In this document: positions 35,516-44,136 of the stretch, in pieces | How the letters are laid out: each line of letters begins with the position of its first letter | Numbering within the stretch: position 1 is the first letter of the stretch | From: Bradyrhizobium sp. MOS003 | GTDB taxonomy: Bacteria; Pseudomonadota; Alphaproteobacteria; Rhizobiales; Xanthobacteraceae | Direction of reading: 5' to 3' | Length of the DNA: 64,000 nucleotides | NCBI RefSeq assembly: GCF_003020125.1 | Contig: NZ_PYFW01000003.1 | Location: 124,001-188,000, forward strand | Program-made: the position numbers and the translations under genes | The notes under the pieces: generated by a model | Database searches by the model: none | What the model saw: the letters and a program-made list of their open reading frames with translations, nothing else | Told to the model about the DNA's origin: nothing

Positions 35516-36310
35516 ATGACCGCTTATCTGAAGCTCGACCACATCGACAAGGTATTCACCCGCGGTGTTGCGACGACCGAGGTGCTGAAGGACATCAACC
35601 TGACGATCGAGAAGGGCGAATATGTCTCGATCATCGGCCATTCCGGCTGCGGCAAGTCGACTCTGCTCAACATCATCGCCGGGCTCACCACCGCCACCAC
35701 CGGCGGGGTGCTGCTGGAGAACCGTGAGGTCAACTCGCCCGGGCCCGACCGCGCCGTGGTGTTCCAGAACCACAGCCTGCTGCCGTGGCTCACCGTCTAC
35801 GAGAACGTCAGGCTCGGCGTCGACAAGGTGTTCGCCAGGACCAAGACCCGCGCCGAGCGCGAGGCCTGGGTGATGCACAATCTCAATCTGGTGCAGATGG
35901 CGCATGCCAGGGACAAGCGTCCCTCCGAAATCTCCGGCGGCATGAAGCAGCGCGTCGGCATCGCGCGGGCGCTGGCGATGGAGCCGAAGGTGCTGCTGCT
36001 GGATGAGCCATTCGGCGCGCTCGACGCGCTGACCCGCGCTCACCTGCAGGACTCGGTGATGGCGCTGCATCAGAAGCTCGGCAACACCATTTTGATGATC
36101 ACGCACGACGTCGACGAGGCCGTGCTGCTGTCCGACCGCATCGTGATGATGACCAACGGGCCGAGTGCGCGCATCGGCGAAGTGCTGGAAGTGCCGCTGG
36201 TACGCCCGCGCAAGCGGCTCGAGCTCGCCACCAACGCGACATACCTGAAGTGCCGACAGCGCGTGCTTGAATTCCTCTACGAACGTCATCGTTTCGTCGA
36301 GGCGGCGTGA
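35516..36310 (+). CDS. nrtC: nitrate ABC transporter ATP-binding protein
   Basis: 264 residues. Walker A GHSGCGKST, Q-loop VVFQNHSLLPWLTVYENV, signature ISGGMKQRVGIARAL, Walker B LLLDEPFGALDALTR and the H-loop MITHDVDEAVLLSDRI are all intact. It lacks the fused substrate-binding domain of cyanobacterial NrtC, so by domain content it resembles NrtD. The name follows its place as third gene. In B. diazoefficiens a NarK-type permease gene comes next; here only a 120-bp gap with a hairpin does. Confidence 0.92.
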   Translation: MTAYLKLDHIDKVFTRGVATTEVLKDINLTIEKGEYVSIIGHSGCGKSTLLNIIAGLTTATTGGVLLENREVNSPGPDRAVVFQNHSLLPWLTVYENVRLGVDKVFARTKTRAEREAWVMHNLNLVQMAHARDKRPSEISGGMKQRVGIARALAMEPKVLLLDEPFGALDALTRAHLQDSVMALHQKLGNTILMITHDVDEAVLLSDRIVMMTNGPSARIGEVLEVPLVRPRKRLELATNATYLKCRQRVLEFLYERHRFVEAA

Positions 36311-36326
36311 GCAGGCACGAATGTCG

Positions 36327-36350
36327 CTTCTCCCCGTGCGCGGGGAGAAG
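36327..36350. repeat. perfect 10-bp hairpin between ATPase and haemoglobin genes
   Basis: CTTCTCCCCG-TGCG-CGGGGAGAAG is a perfect inverted repeat of the REP-like kind common in Bradyrhizobium intergenic DNA. There is no T run. It sits exactly where narK lies in the B. diazoefficiens arrangement, and may also process or attenuate the transcript between transport and reduction genes. Confidence 0.7.
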
Positions 36351-36430
36351 TCTCTCTGATGACGTTTGACCCATGAACCTTGTTCGCAATGGCGCGCACC
36401 AAGGCAAACCGAAACAGACAGGAGAACATC

Positions 36431-36859
36431 ATGACGCCCGAACAGATCACCCTCATTCAGCAGAGCTTTTCCAAGGTAGCGCCGATTTCGGAAGCGGCTT
36501 CGGTGCTGTTCTACGACCGCCTGTTCGAGGTGGCGCCGTCCGTGCGCGCGATGTTTCCGCAAGACATGACCGAGCAGCGCAAGAAGCTGATGGGCATGCT
36601 CGCTGCCGTCGTCGGCGGCCTGTCGAACCTCGAGACGATCCTTCCCGCGGCTTCTGCGCTCGCCAAGCGCCATGTCGCCTACGGCGCCAAGGCAGAGCAT
36701 TATCCCGTAGTCGGCGCGACGCTGCTGTGGACCCTGGAGAAGGGGCTTGGGGAGGCCTGGACGCCCGAACTGGCTAAGGCCTGGACCGATGCCTATGGCG
36801 TGCTGTCCGGCTACATGATGTCCGAGGCTTATGGCGCGCAAGCGCAGGCCGCCGAATAG
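36431..36859 (+). CDS. bjgb: single-domain haemoglobin
   Basis: 142 residues, a full globin with no attached reductase domain. The proximal haem His is in AKRHVAYGAKAEHYPVVGATLL, the usual pattern of Hmp-like and Vitreoscilla-type globins; FYDRLFEVAPSVRAMFP is the CD region. It binds O2 and NO; the B. diazoefficiens homologue in the same place has been linked to NO detoxification during nitrate assimilation. The start at 36431 has AGGAGAA upstream. The FAD oxidoreductase follows 10 bp later and could be its reductase partner. Confidence 0.9.
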   Translation: MTPEQITLIQQSFSKVAPISEAASVLFYDRLFEVAPSVRAMFPQDMTEQRKKLMGMLAAVVGGLSNLETILPAASALAKRHVAYGAKAEHYPVVGATLLWTLEKGLGEAWTPELAKAWTDAYGVLSGYMMSEAYGAQAQAAE

Positions 36860-36869
36860 GAGATGCCTC

Positions 36870-38087
36870 GTGAGTGAACCGCTGGTCATCGTCGGTAACG
36901 GCATGGCGGCCGCGCGTCTGGTCGACGAACTCGCCAAGACCTCGCTCGGCCGCTATGCGGTCGCGGTGATCGGCGAGGAGCCGCGGCTCGCTTACAATCG
37001 CGTGCTGCTCTCCTCCGTGCTGGCCGGCGAGACCGGCTCGCATGAGATCGAGCTCCGGCCGGCCGATTGGTGGCGCCATCGCGGCGTCACGGTGCGCTAC
37101 GGCTATCGCGTCACCGAGATCGACACCGGCCGACGCGAGCTCAAGATCGAGGGCGAAGAAAGCATGGAATATTCCAAGCTCGTGCTCGCCACCGGATCGA
37201 CGCCGCTGCGGCTCAATTTGCCGGGCGCCGATCTCGCCGGCGTGCACACCTTTCGCGATACGCGCGACGTCGACCTTTTGCTGACGCTGGCGGCTGCGAA
37301 GAAGCGCGTCGTCGTGGTTGGCGGCGGCCTGCTCGGACTCGAGGCAGCCTACGGCCTCGCCAAGGCCGGCGCGCCGGTGACGCTGCTGCATCTGATGGAC
37401 CGGCTGATGGAGCGCCAGCTCGATGGGCCGGCCGCCGGCCTGCTCAAGACGCTGGTCGAGCGTAAGGGCATCCGCATCCTGCTCAACGCCTCGACCGCCC
37501 GAATTCATGGCGATGGCCACGTCGAAGCCGTCGAGCTTGCGGATGGCAGCCGTATCGAGGCCGACGCCGTGATCTTCGCGGCCGGCATCAAGCCGAACGT
37601 GGCGCTCGCCAAGGATGCGGGCGTCGCGGTCAACCGCGGCGTCGTCGTCAACGATTTGATGCAGACCTCCTCGCCCGACATCTTCGCGCTCGGCGAATGC
37701 GCCGAGCATCGCGGCACCTGCTATGGGCTGGTCGAGCCCGCCTATGAGCAGGCTCGGGTGCTGGCGCGGCATCTTGCCGGCAAGCCCGCCGCCTATCCGG
37801 GCAGCGTGGTGTCGACCAATCTCAAGGTCTCCGGCGTCAGCGTGTTCTCCGCCGGCGACTTCATGGGCGGCGAGGGCAGCGAGAGCCTGGTGCTGACTGA
37901 CCGCAGGCGCGGTACCTACAAGAAGCTCGTCATCGCCGACGGCCGGCTCACCGGCGCGGTGCTGATCGGCGATACCGTCGATGCGCTCTGGTATCTCGAA
38001 CTGATCCGCAATCGCGACAACGTGGCTGCGATCCGCACCGACATGATGTTCGGTCGCGCGCTCGCGCTGCCTTCGAAGGCAGCTTGA
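36870..38087 (+). CDS. flp: FAD-dependent NAD(P)H oxidoreductase (nitrate reductase electron donor)
   Basis: 405 residues from a GTG at 36870 with TAGGAG upstream; this gives the expected N-terminus SEPLVIVGNGMAAARLVDEL (FAD motif). The NAD motif is VVVGGGLLGLEAAYGLA (about residue 150), and the second FAD motif is DIFALGECAEH. It resembles the N-terminal half of NirB. It probably takes electrons from NAD(P)H and passes them to the nitrate reductase whose ATG lies 1 bp after its stop, and perhaps to the globin. It lacks an iron-sulphur domain of its own; the reductase supplies one. Confidence 0.88.
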   Translation: MSEPLVIVGNGMAAARLVDELAKTSLGRYAVAVIGEEPRLAYNRVLLSSVLAGETGSHEIELRPADWWRHRGVTVRYGYRVTEIDTGRRELKIEGEESMEYSKLVLATGSTPLRLNLPGADLAGVHTFRDTRDVDLLLTLAAAKKRVVVVGGGLLGLEAAYGLAKAGAPVTLLHLMDRLMERQLDGPAAGLLKTLVERKGIRILLNASTARIHGDGHVEAVELADGSRIEADAVIFAAGIKPNVALAKDAGVAVNRGVVVNDLMQTSSPDIFALGECAEHRGTCYGLVEPAYEQARVLARHLAGKPAAYPGSVVSTNLKVSGVSVFSAGDFMGGEGSESLVLTDRRRGTYKKLVIADGRLTGAVLIGDTVDALWYLELIRNRDNVAAIRTDMMFGRALALPSKAA

Positions 38088-38088
38088 T

Positions 38089-40794
38089 ATGACGGCGATC
38101 GATCCCGCGCTCCGCGCTACCAGGACGACCTGTCCCTATTGCGGCGTCGGCTGTGGCGTGCTGGCGACGCCCGACAGCAAGGGCGGTGCGGCGATTGCGG
38201 GCGATCCCGATCATCCCGCCAATTTCGGGCGGCTGTGCTCGAAAGGCTCTGCGCTCGGCGAGACCGTCGGGCTCGAAAGCCGTCTGCTCTATCCGATGAT
38301 CCGCTGCAAGGGTGTGCTCGAACGCGTCGCCTGGAGCGACGCGCTCGATCATGTCGCCCATCGCATGCAGCACATCGTGGCCCGCGACGGCGCCGATGCG
38401 GTCGCGTTCTATCTCTCCGGCCAGCTCCTCACCGAGGACTATTACGTCGCCAACAAGCTGATGAAAGGCTTCGTCGGCACCGCCAATGTCGACACCAATT
38501 CGCGGCTCTGCATGTCGTCCTCGGTCGCCGGCCATCGCCGCGCCTTCGGCTCCGACACCGTCCCCGGCTGCTACGAGGATCTCGACCAGGCCGATCTGCT
38601 CGTCTTCGTCGGCTCGAACGCGGCCTGGTGCCATCCCGTGCTGTTCCAGCGCATGCTGAAGAACCGCGGGGAGCGCGGCGCGCGCATGATCGTGATCGAC
38701 CCGCGCCGTACCGACACCGCTGAAGACGTCGACCTGTTCCTCGGCCTCAAGCCCGGCACCGACACTGCGCTGTTCTCCGGCCTGTTCGTCCATCTCGCCG
38801 ATAGCGGCGCGCTGGACCAGGACTACATCGCGCGGAGCACGAACGGTTTCGACGATGCACTGGCCCGCGCGCGCAATATCGCCGGCAGCGTCACCGCGAC
38901 CGCGCTTGCGACCGGTCTGTCCGAGCAGGACGTCGCGACGTTCTTCAAGATGTTTCGCGCCACCGAGAAGGTCGTCACGCTGTATTCGCAAGGCGTCAAT
39001 CAGTCGGCGCAGGGCACCGACAAGGTCAACGCGATCCTGAACTGCCATCTCGCCACCGGGCGCATCGGCAAGGCGGGTGCCTCGCCGTTCTCGCTCACCG
39101 GCCAGCCGAATGCGATGGGCGGCCGCGAAGTCGGCGGCCTCGCCAACCAGCTCGCCGCGCACATGAACTTCACGCCGCCCGACATTGATCGTGTCAGGCG
39201 GTTCTGGAAGGCGCCGCGTATCGCCACCCATGAAGGGTTGAAGGCGGTGCAGCTGTTCGAAGCCATCCATCGCGGCGAGGTCAAGGCGCTGTGGGTGATG
39301 GGAACCAACCCCGCGGTATCGCTGCCCGATGCGGACTTCGTGCGCGAGGCATTGAAGAAGCTCGAGCTGTTCGTGGTGTCCGAGAACGTGCTCTCCAACG
39401 ACACGGTCGAGGCCGGTCCGCATGTGCTGCTTCCGGCGCTCGCCTGGGGCGAGAAGTCGGGCACCGTGACCAACTCCGAGCGCCGCATCTCGCGCCAGCG
39501 CTCGTTCCTGCCGGCGCCGGGCGAGGCGCGGCCGGACTGGTGGATCCTCAGCGAGACCGCAAAGCGCCTCGGCTTCGGCGACAGCTTCAACTACAAATCC
39601 GCAGCAGAGATTTTCCGCGAGCATGCCGCGCTCTCGGCGTTCGAGAACGACGGCAGCCGCGATTTCGACATCGGCGCGCTGATGTCGCTGTCGGACGAAG
39701 CCTTCGACGCCTTGAAGCCGGTGCAATGGCCAGCACGCGAGGGCGGGGCGCCCGGCGAGCGTTTCTTTGCGAGCGGCGGCTTCTTCACCAATGACCGCAA
39801 GGGCCGCTTCGTCGCGCCGGAGGTGCCGTCGCTGCGGGGCGAGACCGGGCCGTCACGTCCGCTGCGGCTCAACACCGGGCGCATCCGCGACCAATGGCAC
39901 ACCATGACGCGCACGGGCCTCAGCCAGCGGCTGGGCGCGCATCTGCCGGAGCCGTTCGTCGAGATCCATCCCGATGACGCCGGCAAATACGGCATCGTTC
40001 ACGACGGCTTTGCTCGCGTTACCACCGATTACGGTCAGTGCATCCTGAAGGTCGTCGTCAGCGACGGTACTCAGCGTGGCACGCTGTTCGCGCCGATCCA
40101 CTGGAGCGCGATGAATGCTTCGCATGGCCGCGTTGGCGCGCTGGTGCAGTCCTTCACCGATCCGTTCTCGGGGCAGCCGGAATCCAAGGCGACGCCGGCC
40201 GCGATCGTTCCTTACGAATTCGTCTTCCGCGGCTTTGCGCTGTCGCGGAGACAGCTCGATCTGCCGCCGAACCTGTTGTGGACCCGCGTCACGGTCACCG
40301 GCGGCTTCGGCTATCTCTTCGCCGACAACGCGGACCTGTCGCGCTGGCCGGCCTGGCTCGAGAGAGTCGCCGGCGAGGACGTCGCCGACTATCGTGACTT
40401 CGGCGGCGGTGTCTATCGCGCGGCGTCGTTCGCAGGCGACCGCATCGAGACCTGCCTGTTCGTCGGTCCCGCGCATGACGCCGGCGACTGGGAGGTGGTG
40501 AAGGGCCTGTTCGTCGCCGATCGCGTCACCGACGATCAGCGCCGCATGCTGCTGTCGGGCAAATCCTGCGAAGGCGCGGCCTCGACTGGCCCGGTCGTCT
40601 GCGCCTGCTTCGGTGTCGGGCGCGGCACCATCTGCGAGACCATCGCGGCGGGTGCGCGGACGGCTGCCGAGATTGGTGCCAAGCTCAAGGCCGGCACCAA
40701 TTGCGGCTCCTGCATACCGGAGCTGAAGCGCCTCATTGCGACGACCGAGGTGGCGCCTGCGAAGCAGGTCAAGCTCGCGGGCGTGGTAGGGTAG
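38089..40794 (+). CDS. nasC: assimilatory nitrate reductase catalytic subunit
   Basis: 901 residues, a cytoplasmic molybdenum bis-MGD enzyme reducing nitrate to nitrite; no Tat signal. The [4Fe-4S] ligands are Cys15, 18, 22 and 50 (CPYCGVGC ... LCSKG). The Mo-ligand Cys lies in TNSRLCMSSSVAG. SQGVNQSAQGTDKVNAILNC and GQPNAMGGREVGGLANQL are molybdopterin-binding segments. A BFD-type [2Fe-2S] domain closes the protein (Cys838, 840, 872 and 875), the entry point for electrons from the flavoprotein. Last gene of the nitrate operon. No nitrite reductase follows, so that enzyme must be encoded elsewhere. Confidence 0.93.
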   Translation: MTAIDPALRATRTTCPYCGVGCGVLATPDSKGGAAIAGDPDHPANFGRLCSKGSALGETVGLESRLLYPMIRCKGVLERVAWSDALDHVAHRMQHIVARDGADAVAFYLSGQLLTEDYYVANKLMKGFVGTANVDTNSRLCMSSSVAGHRRAFGSDTVPGCYEDLDQADLLVFVGSNAAWCHPVLFQRMLKNRGERGARMIVIDPRRTDTAEDVDLFLGLKPGTDTALFSGLFVHLADSGALDQDYIARSTNGFDDALARARNIAGSVTATALATGLSEQDVATFFKMFRATEKVVTLYSQGVNQSAQGTDKVNAILNCHLATGRIGKAGASPFSLTGQPNAMGGREVGGLANQLAAHMNFTPPDIDRVRRFWKAPRIATHEGLKAVQLFEAIHRGEVKALWVMGTNPAVSLPDADFVREALKKLELFVVSENVLSNDTVEAGPHVLLPALAWGEKSGTVTNSERRISRQRSFLPAPGEARPDWWILSETAKRLGFGDSFNYKSAAEIFREHAALSAFENDGSRDFDIGALMSLSDEAFDALKPVQWPAREGGAPGERFFASGGFFTNDRKGRFVAPEVPSLRGETGPSRPLRLNTGRIRDQWHTMTRTGLSQRLGAHLPEPFVEIHPDDAGKYGIVHDGFARVTTDYGQCILKVVVSDGTQRGTLFAPIHWSAMNASHGRVGALVQSFTDPFSGQPESKATPAAIVPYEFVFRGFALSRRQLDLPPNLLWTRVTVTGGFGYLFADNADLSRWPAWLERVAGEDVADYRDFGGGVYRAASFAGDRIETCLFVGPAHDAGDWEVVKGLFVADRVTDDQRRMLLSGKSCEGAASTGPVVCACFGVGRGTICETIAAGARTAAEIGAKLKAGTNCGSCIPELKRLIATTEVAPAKQVKLAGVVG

Positions 40795-40810
40795 GGCAGG
40801 CTCTTTCCAT

Positions 40811-40890
40811 CGTTATTGCGAGCGCAGCGAAGCAATCCGGGCTGTTTCCGCGGAGAAATTCTGGATTGCTTCGCTGCGCTCGCAATCACG
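40811..40890. repeat. palindromic repeat, family A copy 2
   Basis: Begins CGTTATTGCGAGCGCAGCGA and ends with the complementary TCGCTGCGCTCGCAATCACG. The inner arms are AGCAATCC and GGATTGCT. It is related to the copies at 14889-14977 and 50109-50199 and lies just behind nasC, where it may act as a transcript end. Confidence 0.85.
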
Positions 40891-40929
40891 GCGTGGATTC
40901 AGCTGTATGCCAAGAACTCCGCTCTCTTG

Positions 40930-41056
40930 CCCCGGACGCTGCGCAGCACGGAGTAATGCGCTGCAGAGCCGGGGCCCATCCAGCTAACAGAGTTTGGCCT
41001 TCTGGGTCCCGGCCCTCTGCGCAGCAGCGTTTCACGCTGCAGCGCAGAGGGCCACG
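40930..41056. repeat. GC-rich compound palindrome, family B copy 1
   Basis: Two adjacent hairpins: GCCCCGGACGCTGCGCAGC paired with GCGCTGCAGAGCCGGGGC, then GGCCCTCTGCGC paired with GCGCAGAGGGCC around AGCAGCGTTTCACGCTGC. A related element lies at 48321-48455. Confidence 0.75.
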
Positions 41057-41152
41057 AAAGCGGCGGGGCGCAGCCATACCCTCCGCCCCAATCGACGCGA
41101 CGTCGATTGTGCCCTATGGTGCCGCGGCTCCCCCTCAGCACGCACAACAACA

Positions 41153-42052
41153 ATGATGTACCTGGAAACGCCGCCGCGCCTGATCGAGACGACCATCTTC
41201 TCCGCTATGCCCGAAAAATTCCGCCGCAAGGGCGTACGGACGGAATGGGCCGATGCCAACCGGCCGAATGTGCCGACCGATAGCTTCATCGAAGGACCGT
41301 CTTTCGATCAGGACGGCAATCTCTACATCGTCGACATTCCCTTCGGCCGCATCTTTCGCATTGGACCTGATGGCGAATGGTCGCTCGTGATCGAATATGA
41401 GGGCTGGCCGAATGGACTGAAGATCGCATCCGACGGCCGGACCCTGGTGGCTGACTACAGGCACGGCATCATGGAGCTCGACGCCAAGGCCGGCCGCATC
41501 GAGCCCATCCTGACCGCGCGCAATTCGGAATCCTTCCGCGGCTGCAACGATCTGCATCTCGCTTCCAACGGCGACGTGTATTTCACCGATCAGGGCCAGA
41601 CCGGCCTGCACGACCCCAGCGGTCGCGTCTATCGCCTCGCAGCCAATGGCCGGCTCGATTGCCTGATCGACACCGGCATCAGCCCGAACGGGCTGGTGCT
41701 CGATCCCACCGAAACCGTGCTGTTCGTCGCGATGACGCGCGACAATGCGGTGTGGCGGTTGCCGTTCATGAAGGACGGCAGCGTGTCCAAGGTCGGCCGC
41801 TTCTGCTCGCTGTTCGGCACCAGCGGTCCCGATGGCCTCACTATGGATGCCCAGGGCCGCCTGTTCGTCGGCCATGCCTCGCTGGGCCACGTCTTCGTGT
41901 TCGCGCCGAACGGCGAACTGATCGCGCGGATCAAATCGTGCGCAGGGCCAAATTGCACGAATGTCGCGATCGGTGGCGCAAGGGGGGATCGCCTCTATAT
42001 CACGGAGTCGTCGACCGGCAGCGTGCTGGTGGCTGATATTTCTGCGGATTGA
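41153..42052 (+). CDS. SMP-30/gluconolactonase-family protein
   Basis: 299 residues from the ATG at 41153; a second ATG follows at once. Six-bladed beta-propeller lactonase fold: the metal-binding Glu is in FIEGPSFDQDG, the Asn residues in GWPNGLKIASDG and CNDLHLASNGDVYFTD, and the Asp in SGPDGLTMDAQG. Such enzymes open sugar lactones with a divalent metal. No signal peptide, so probably cytoplasmic. The aldo-keto reductase downstream (54 bp) may act in the same sugar pathway. Confidence 0.85.
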   Translation: MMYLETPPRLIETTIFSAMPEKFRRKGVRTEWADANRPNVPTDSFIEGPSFDQDGNLYIVDIPFGRIFRIGPDGEWSLVIEYEGWPNGLKIASDGRTLVADYRHGIMELDAKAGRIEPILTARNSESFRGCNDLHLASNGDVYFTDQGQTGLHDPSGRVYRLAANGRLDCLIDTGISPNGLVLDPTETVLFVAMTRDNAVWRLPFMKDGSVSKVGRFCSLFGTSGPDGLTMDAQGRLFVGHASLGHVFVFAPNGELIARIKSCAGPNCTNVAIGGARGDRLYITESSTGSVLVADISAD

Positions 42053-42106
42053 ACTCCTGAGCTTTGTGGCGGTTGCCTGAGCGGGCGAGCGACAGCGGAG
42101 ACGAAC

Positions 42107-42946
42107 ATGAAATCAAAACTCTTCGGCAAGACCGACGCCAATGTCTCCGTCATCGGGCAGGGCACCTGGTATCTCGACCAGGGTGACCGCAAGCGCGCGA
42201 TTGCCGCGCTTCAACGCGGGCTCGATCTCGGCATGACCCACATCGACACCGCCGAGATGTATGGCGACGCGGAGCTCGTCATTGCCGACGCGATTGCGGG
42301 GTGCCGCGACGAGGTGTTCCTCGTCTCGAAAGTGCTGCCGAGCAACGCCTCGCGCCGCGGAACCATCACCGCCTGCGAGCGGTCGCTGAAGCGGCTGAAG
42401 ACGGATCATCTCGATTGCTATCTGCTGCATTGGCGCGGTTCCTATCCGCTGGAAGACACCGTCGCCGCGTTCGAGGATCTGGTGAAATCAGGCAAGATCA
42501 AATCCTGGGGCGTCTCAAATTTCGATGCGGATGATCTCGACGAAATTCTCGAGGTCTCCGGCGAAGGCCGCATCGCCTGCAATCAGGTGCTCTATCATCT
42601 GAGGGAACGTGCGATCGAGCATGCGGTGATCCCTTGGTGTGACCGGCATGGTGTCGCTGTCGTGGCATATTCACCGTTCGGCCATGATGATTTTCCCGCG
42701 ACGAGCAGCAAGGATGGCGCCGTGCTGGCGCGCATTGCCGAGGCGCGGCGCGCGACACCGCGTCAGGTCGCGCTGAGCTTCCTCACCCGTGCGACTACGG
42801 TGTTCGCGATTCCGAAGGCCTCGTCCGCCGACCATGCCGGCGAGAATGCGGCGGCCGGTGACCTCGTGCTGACGAAAGACGAAATTGCGGCGCTCGATGC
42901 GGCGTTTCCGCGCGGTCCGAAGCCGCGCAGCCTGCCCATGCTGTAG
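42107..42946 (+). CDS. aldo/keto reductase
   Basis: 279 residues, a TIM-barrel NADPH-dependent carbonyl reductase of the shorter bacterial type. The catalytic tetrad can be read as the Asp and Tyr in HIDTAEMYG, the Lys in FLVSKVLP and the His in YLLHWRG. The NADP loop is near FAIPKASSADHAGENAAA. It follows a lactonase gene on the same strand, so sugar or sugar-acid reduction is plausible; substrate unknown. Confidence 0.9.
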   Translation: MKSKLFGKTDANVSVIGQGTWYLDQGDRKRAIAALQRGLDLGMTHIDTAEMYGDAELVIADAIAGCRDEVFLVSKVLPSNASRRGTITACERSLKRLKTDHLDCYLLHWRGSYPLEDTVAAFEDLVKSGKIKSWGVSNFDADDLDEILEVSGEGRIACNQVLYHLRERAIEHAVIPWCDRHGVAVVAYSPFGHDDFPATSSKDGAVLARIAEARRATPRQVALSFLTRATTVFAIPKASSADHAGENAAAGDLVLTKDEIAALDAAFPRGPKPRSLPML

Positions 42947-43134
42947 TGCACAAACGCCGATTGTTAACGGAGCATTGACGCGCGCGGACGTCAGTGCATA
43001 TCGGCATCCTGTTTTCGGAAGTTGTGAACGCGGCGCATTTGTCGTTTTTTACAACCGTTCTCGATTCGCATTTCCCCCGGGTTCCAGCCGTGACACCGCC
43101 GCCCGCCGCAGCCGCCAGGCTCGACAGTATTCCC

Positions 43135-44076
43135 ATGCCCGTGCCGGAGAAGAAGCAGAAGGCTCGCCGCGCGCCCGCGCGCGTCGATCATCCCTTCAAG
43201 GGCATTGCGCTGGTGCTGCTGTCGACGATCTTCCTCGGCTGCTCCGACACCACCGCGAAATATCTCTCGACCAGCCTGCCGTCGATCGAGATCACCTGGA
43301 TCCGCTTCGTCACCTTCGCGCTGATGTTCACGCCGGTGATGCTGCCGGGCTCGCCGCTCCATGCGATGCGCACCGAGCGGCTCGGCCTGCAGCTGATGCG
43401 TGGCGCTGCGCTGCTCGGCTCTTCGCTGTTCTTCATCACCGGCCTGAGTTTCCTGCCGATTGCGGAAGCTTCCGCCACCGGCTTCGTGTCGCCGCTGTTC
43501 GTCACGGCGCTGTCGATCGTCTTCCTCAGCGAGAAGGTCGGCCTGCGGCGCTGGATCGCGACCGGGATCGGCCTGACCGGCGTGCTGATCATCCTGCGGC
43601 CGGGCACCAGCGCGTTCCACGCCGCCGCGTTCTTCCCGATCATCTCGGCGTTCTGCTGGGCCGCCGCGCTGATCCTGACCCGCATGATGAGCGGCCGCGA
43701 GGCCGTGCTTACCACCATGGCGTATTCCGCGCTCACGGGCGTTGCGATCCTGTCCGTGATGGTGCCGTTCGTCTGGGTCACGCCGACCTGGACCGCGATC
43801 GGGCTCGGCATCGTCATCGGCGTGGCCTCGACCGTTGGCCAGTGGATCATCGTGCTGGCCTATCGCTATGGCGATGCCTCGGTGCTGGCGCCGTTCTCCT
43901 ACACGCAGCTGCTCTGGGTCAGCATTTTGGGTTACTTCATTTTCGGTGAGGTCCCCGATGTCTGGACGGTCGTCGGCGCCGCCTTCATCGTCGCCAGCGG
44001 TCTCTACATCGCCCATCGCGAGCGCATCCGCCGCGCCCAGTTGCTGGTGCTGGAAGAGCGTTCCCCGAACCCCTGA
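43135..44076 (+). CDS. EamA-family (DMT) transporter
   Basis: 313 residues with about ten helices in two EamA repeats (first from FKGIALVLLSTIFLGCSDTTAKYL, second from AAAFFPIISAFCWAAALILTR). It is an inner-membrane exporter of metabolites such as amino acids or sugars. The start is uncertain: the frame is open from 42994, with a GTG at 43090 and an ATG at 43135, none with a good ribosome site. The ATG at 43135 gives a short basic tail before helix 1. Confidence 0.85.
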   Translation: MPVPEKKQKARRAPARVDHPFKGIALVLLSTIFLGCSDTTAKYLSTSLPSIEITWIRFVTFALMFTPVMLPGSPLHAMRTERLGLQLMRGAALLGSSLFFITGLSFLPIAEASATGFVSPLFVTALSIVFLSEKVGLRRWIATGIGLTGVLIILRPGTSAFHAAAFFPIISAFCWAAALILTRMMSGREAVLTTMAYSALTGVAILSVMVPFVWVTPTWTAIGLGIVIGVASTVGQWIIVLAYRYGDASVLAPFSYTQLLWVSILGYFIFGEVPDVWTVVGAAFIVASGLYIAHRERIRRAQLLVLEERSPNP

Positions 44077-44136
44077 CACAAGTTCGCGCGTCCTTTTACG
44101 TGCTATCAACGGCTCCAACACTACGGGAGGAGCCGG

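Larger units (their letters stand above)
40795..41152. other. 358-base intergenic region made of two repeat elements
   Basis: After nasC there is a family A palindrome (40811-40890) and then a GC-rich compound repeat (40930-41056). I see no gene and no clear promoter in the remaining bases before 41153. Confidence 0.65.
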
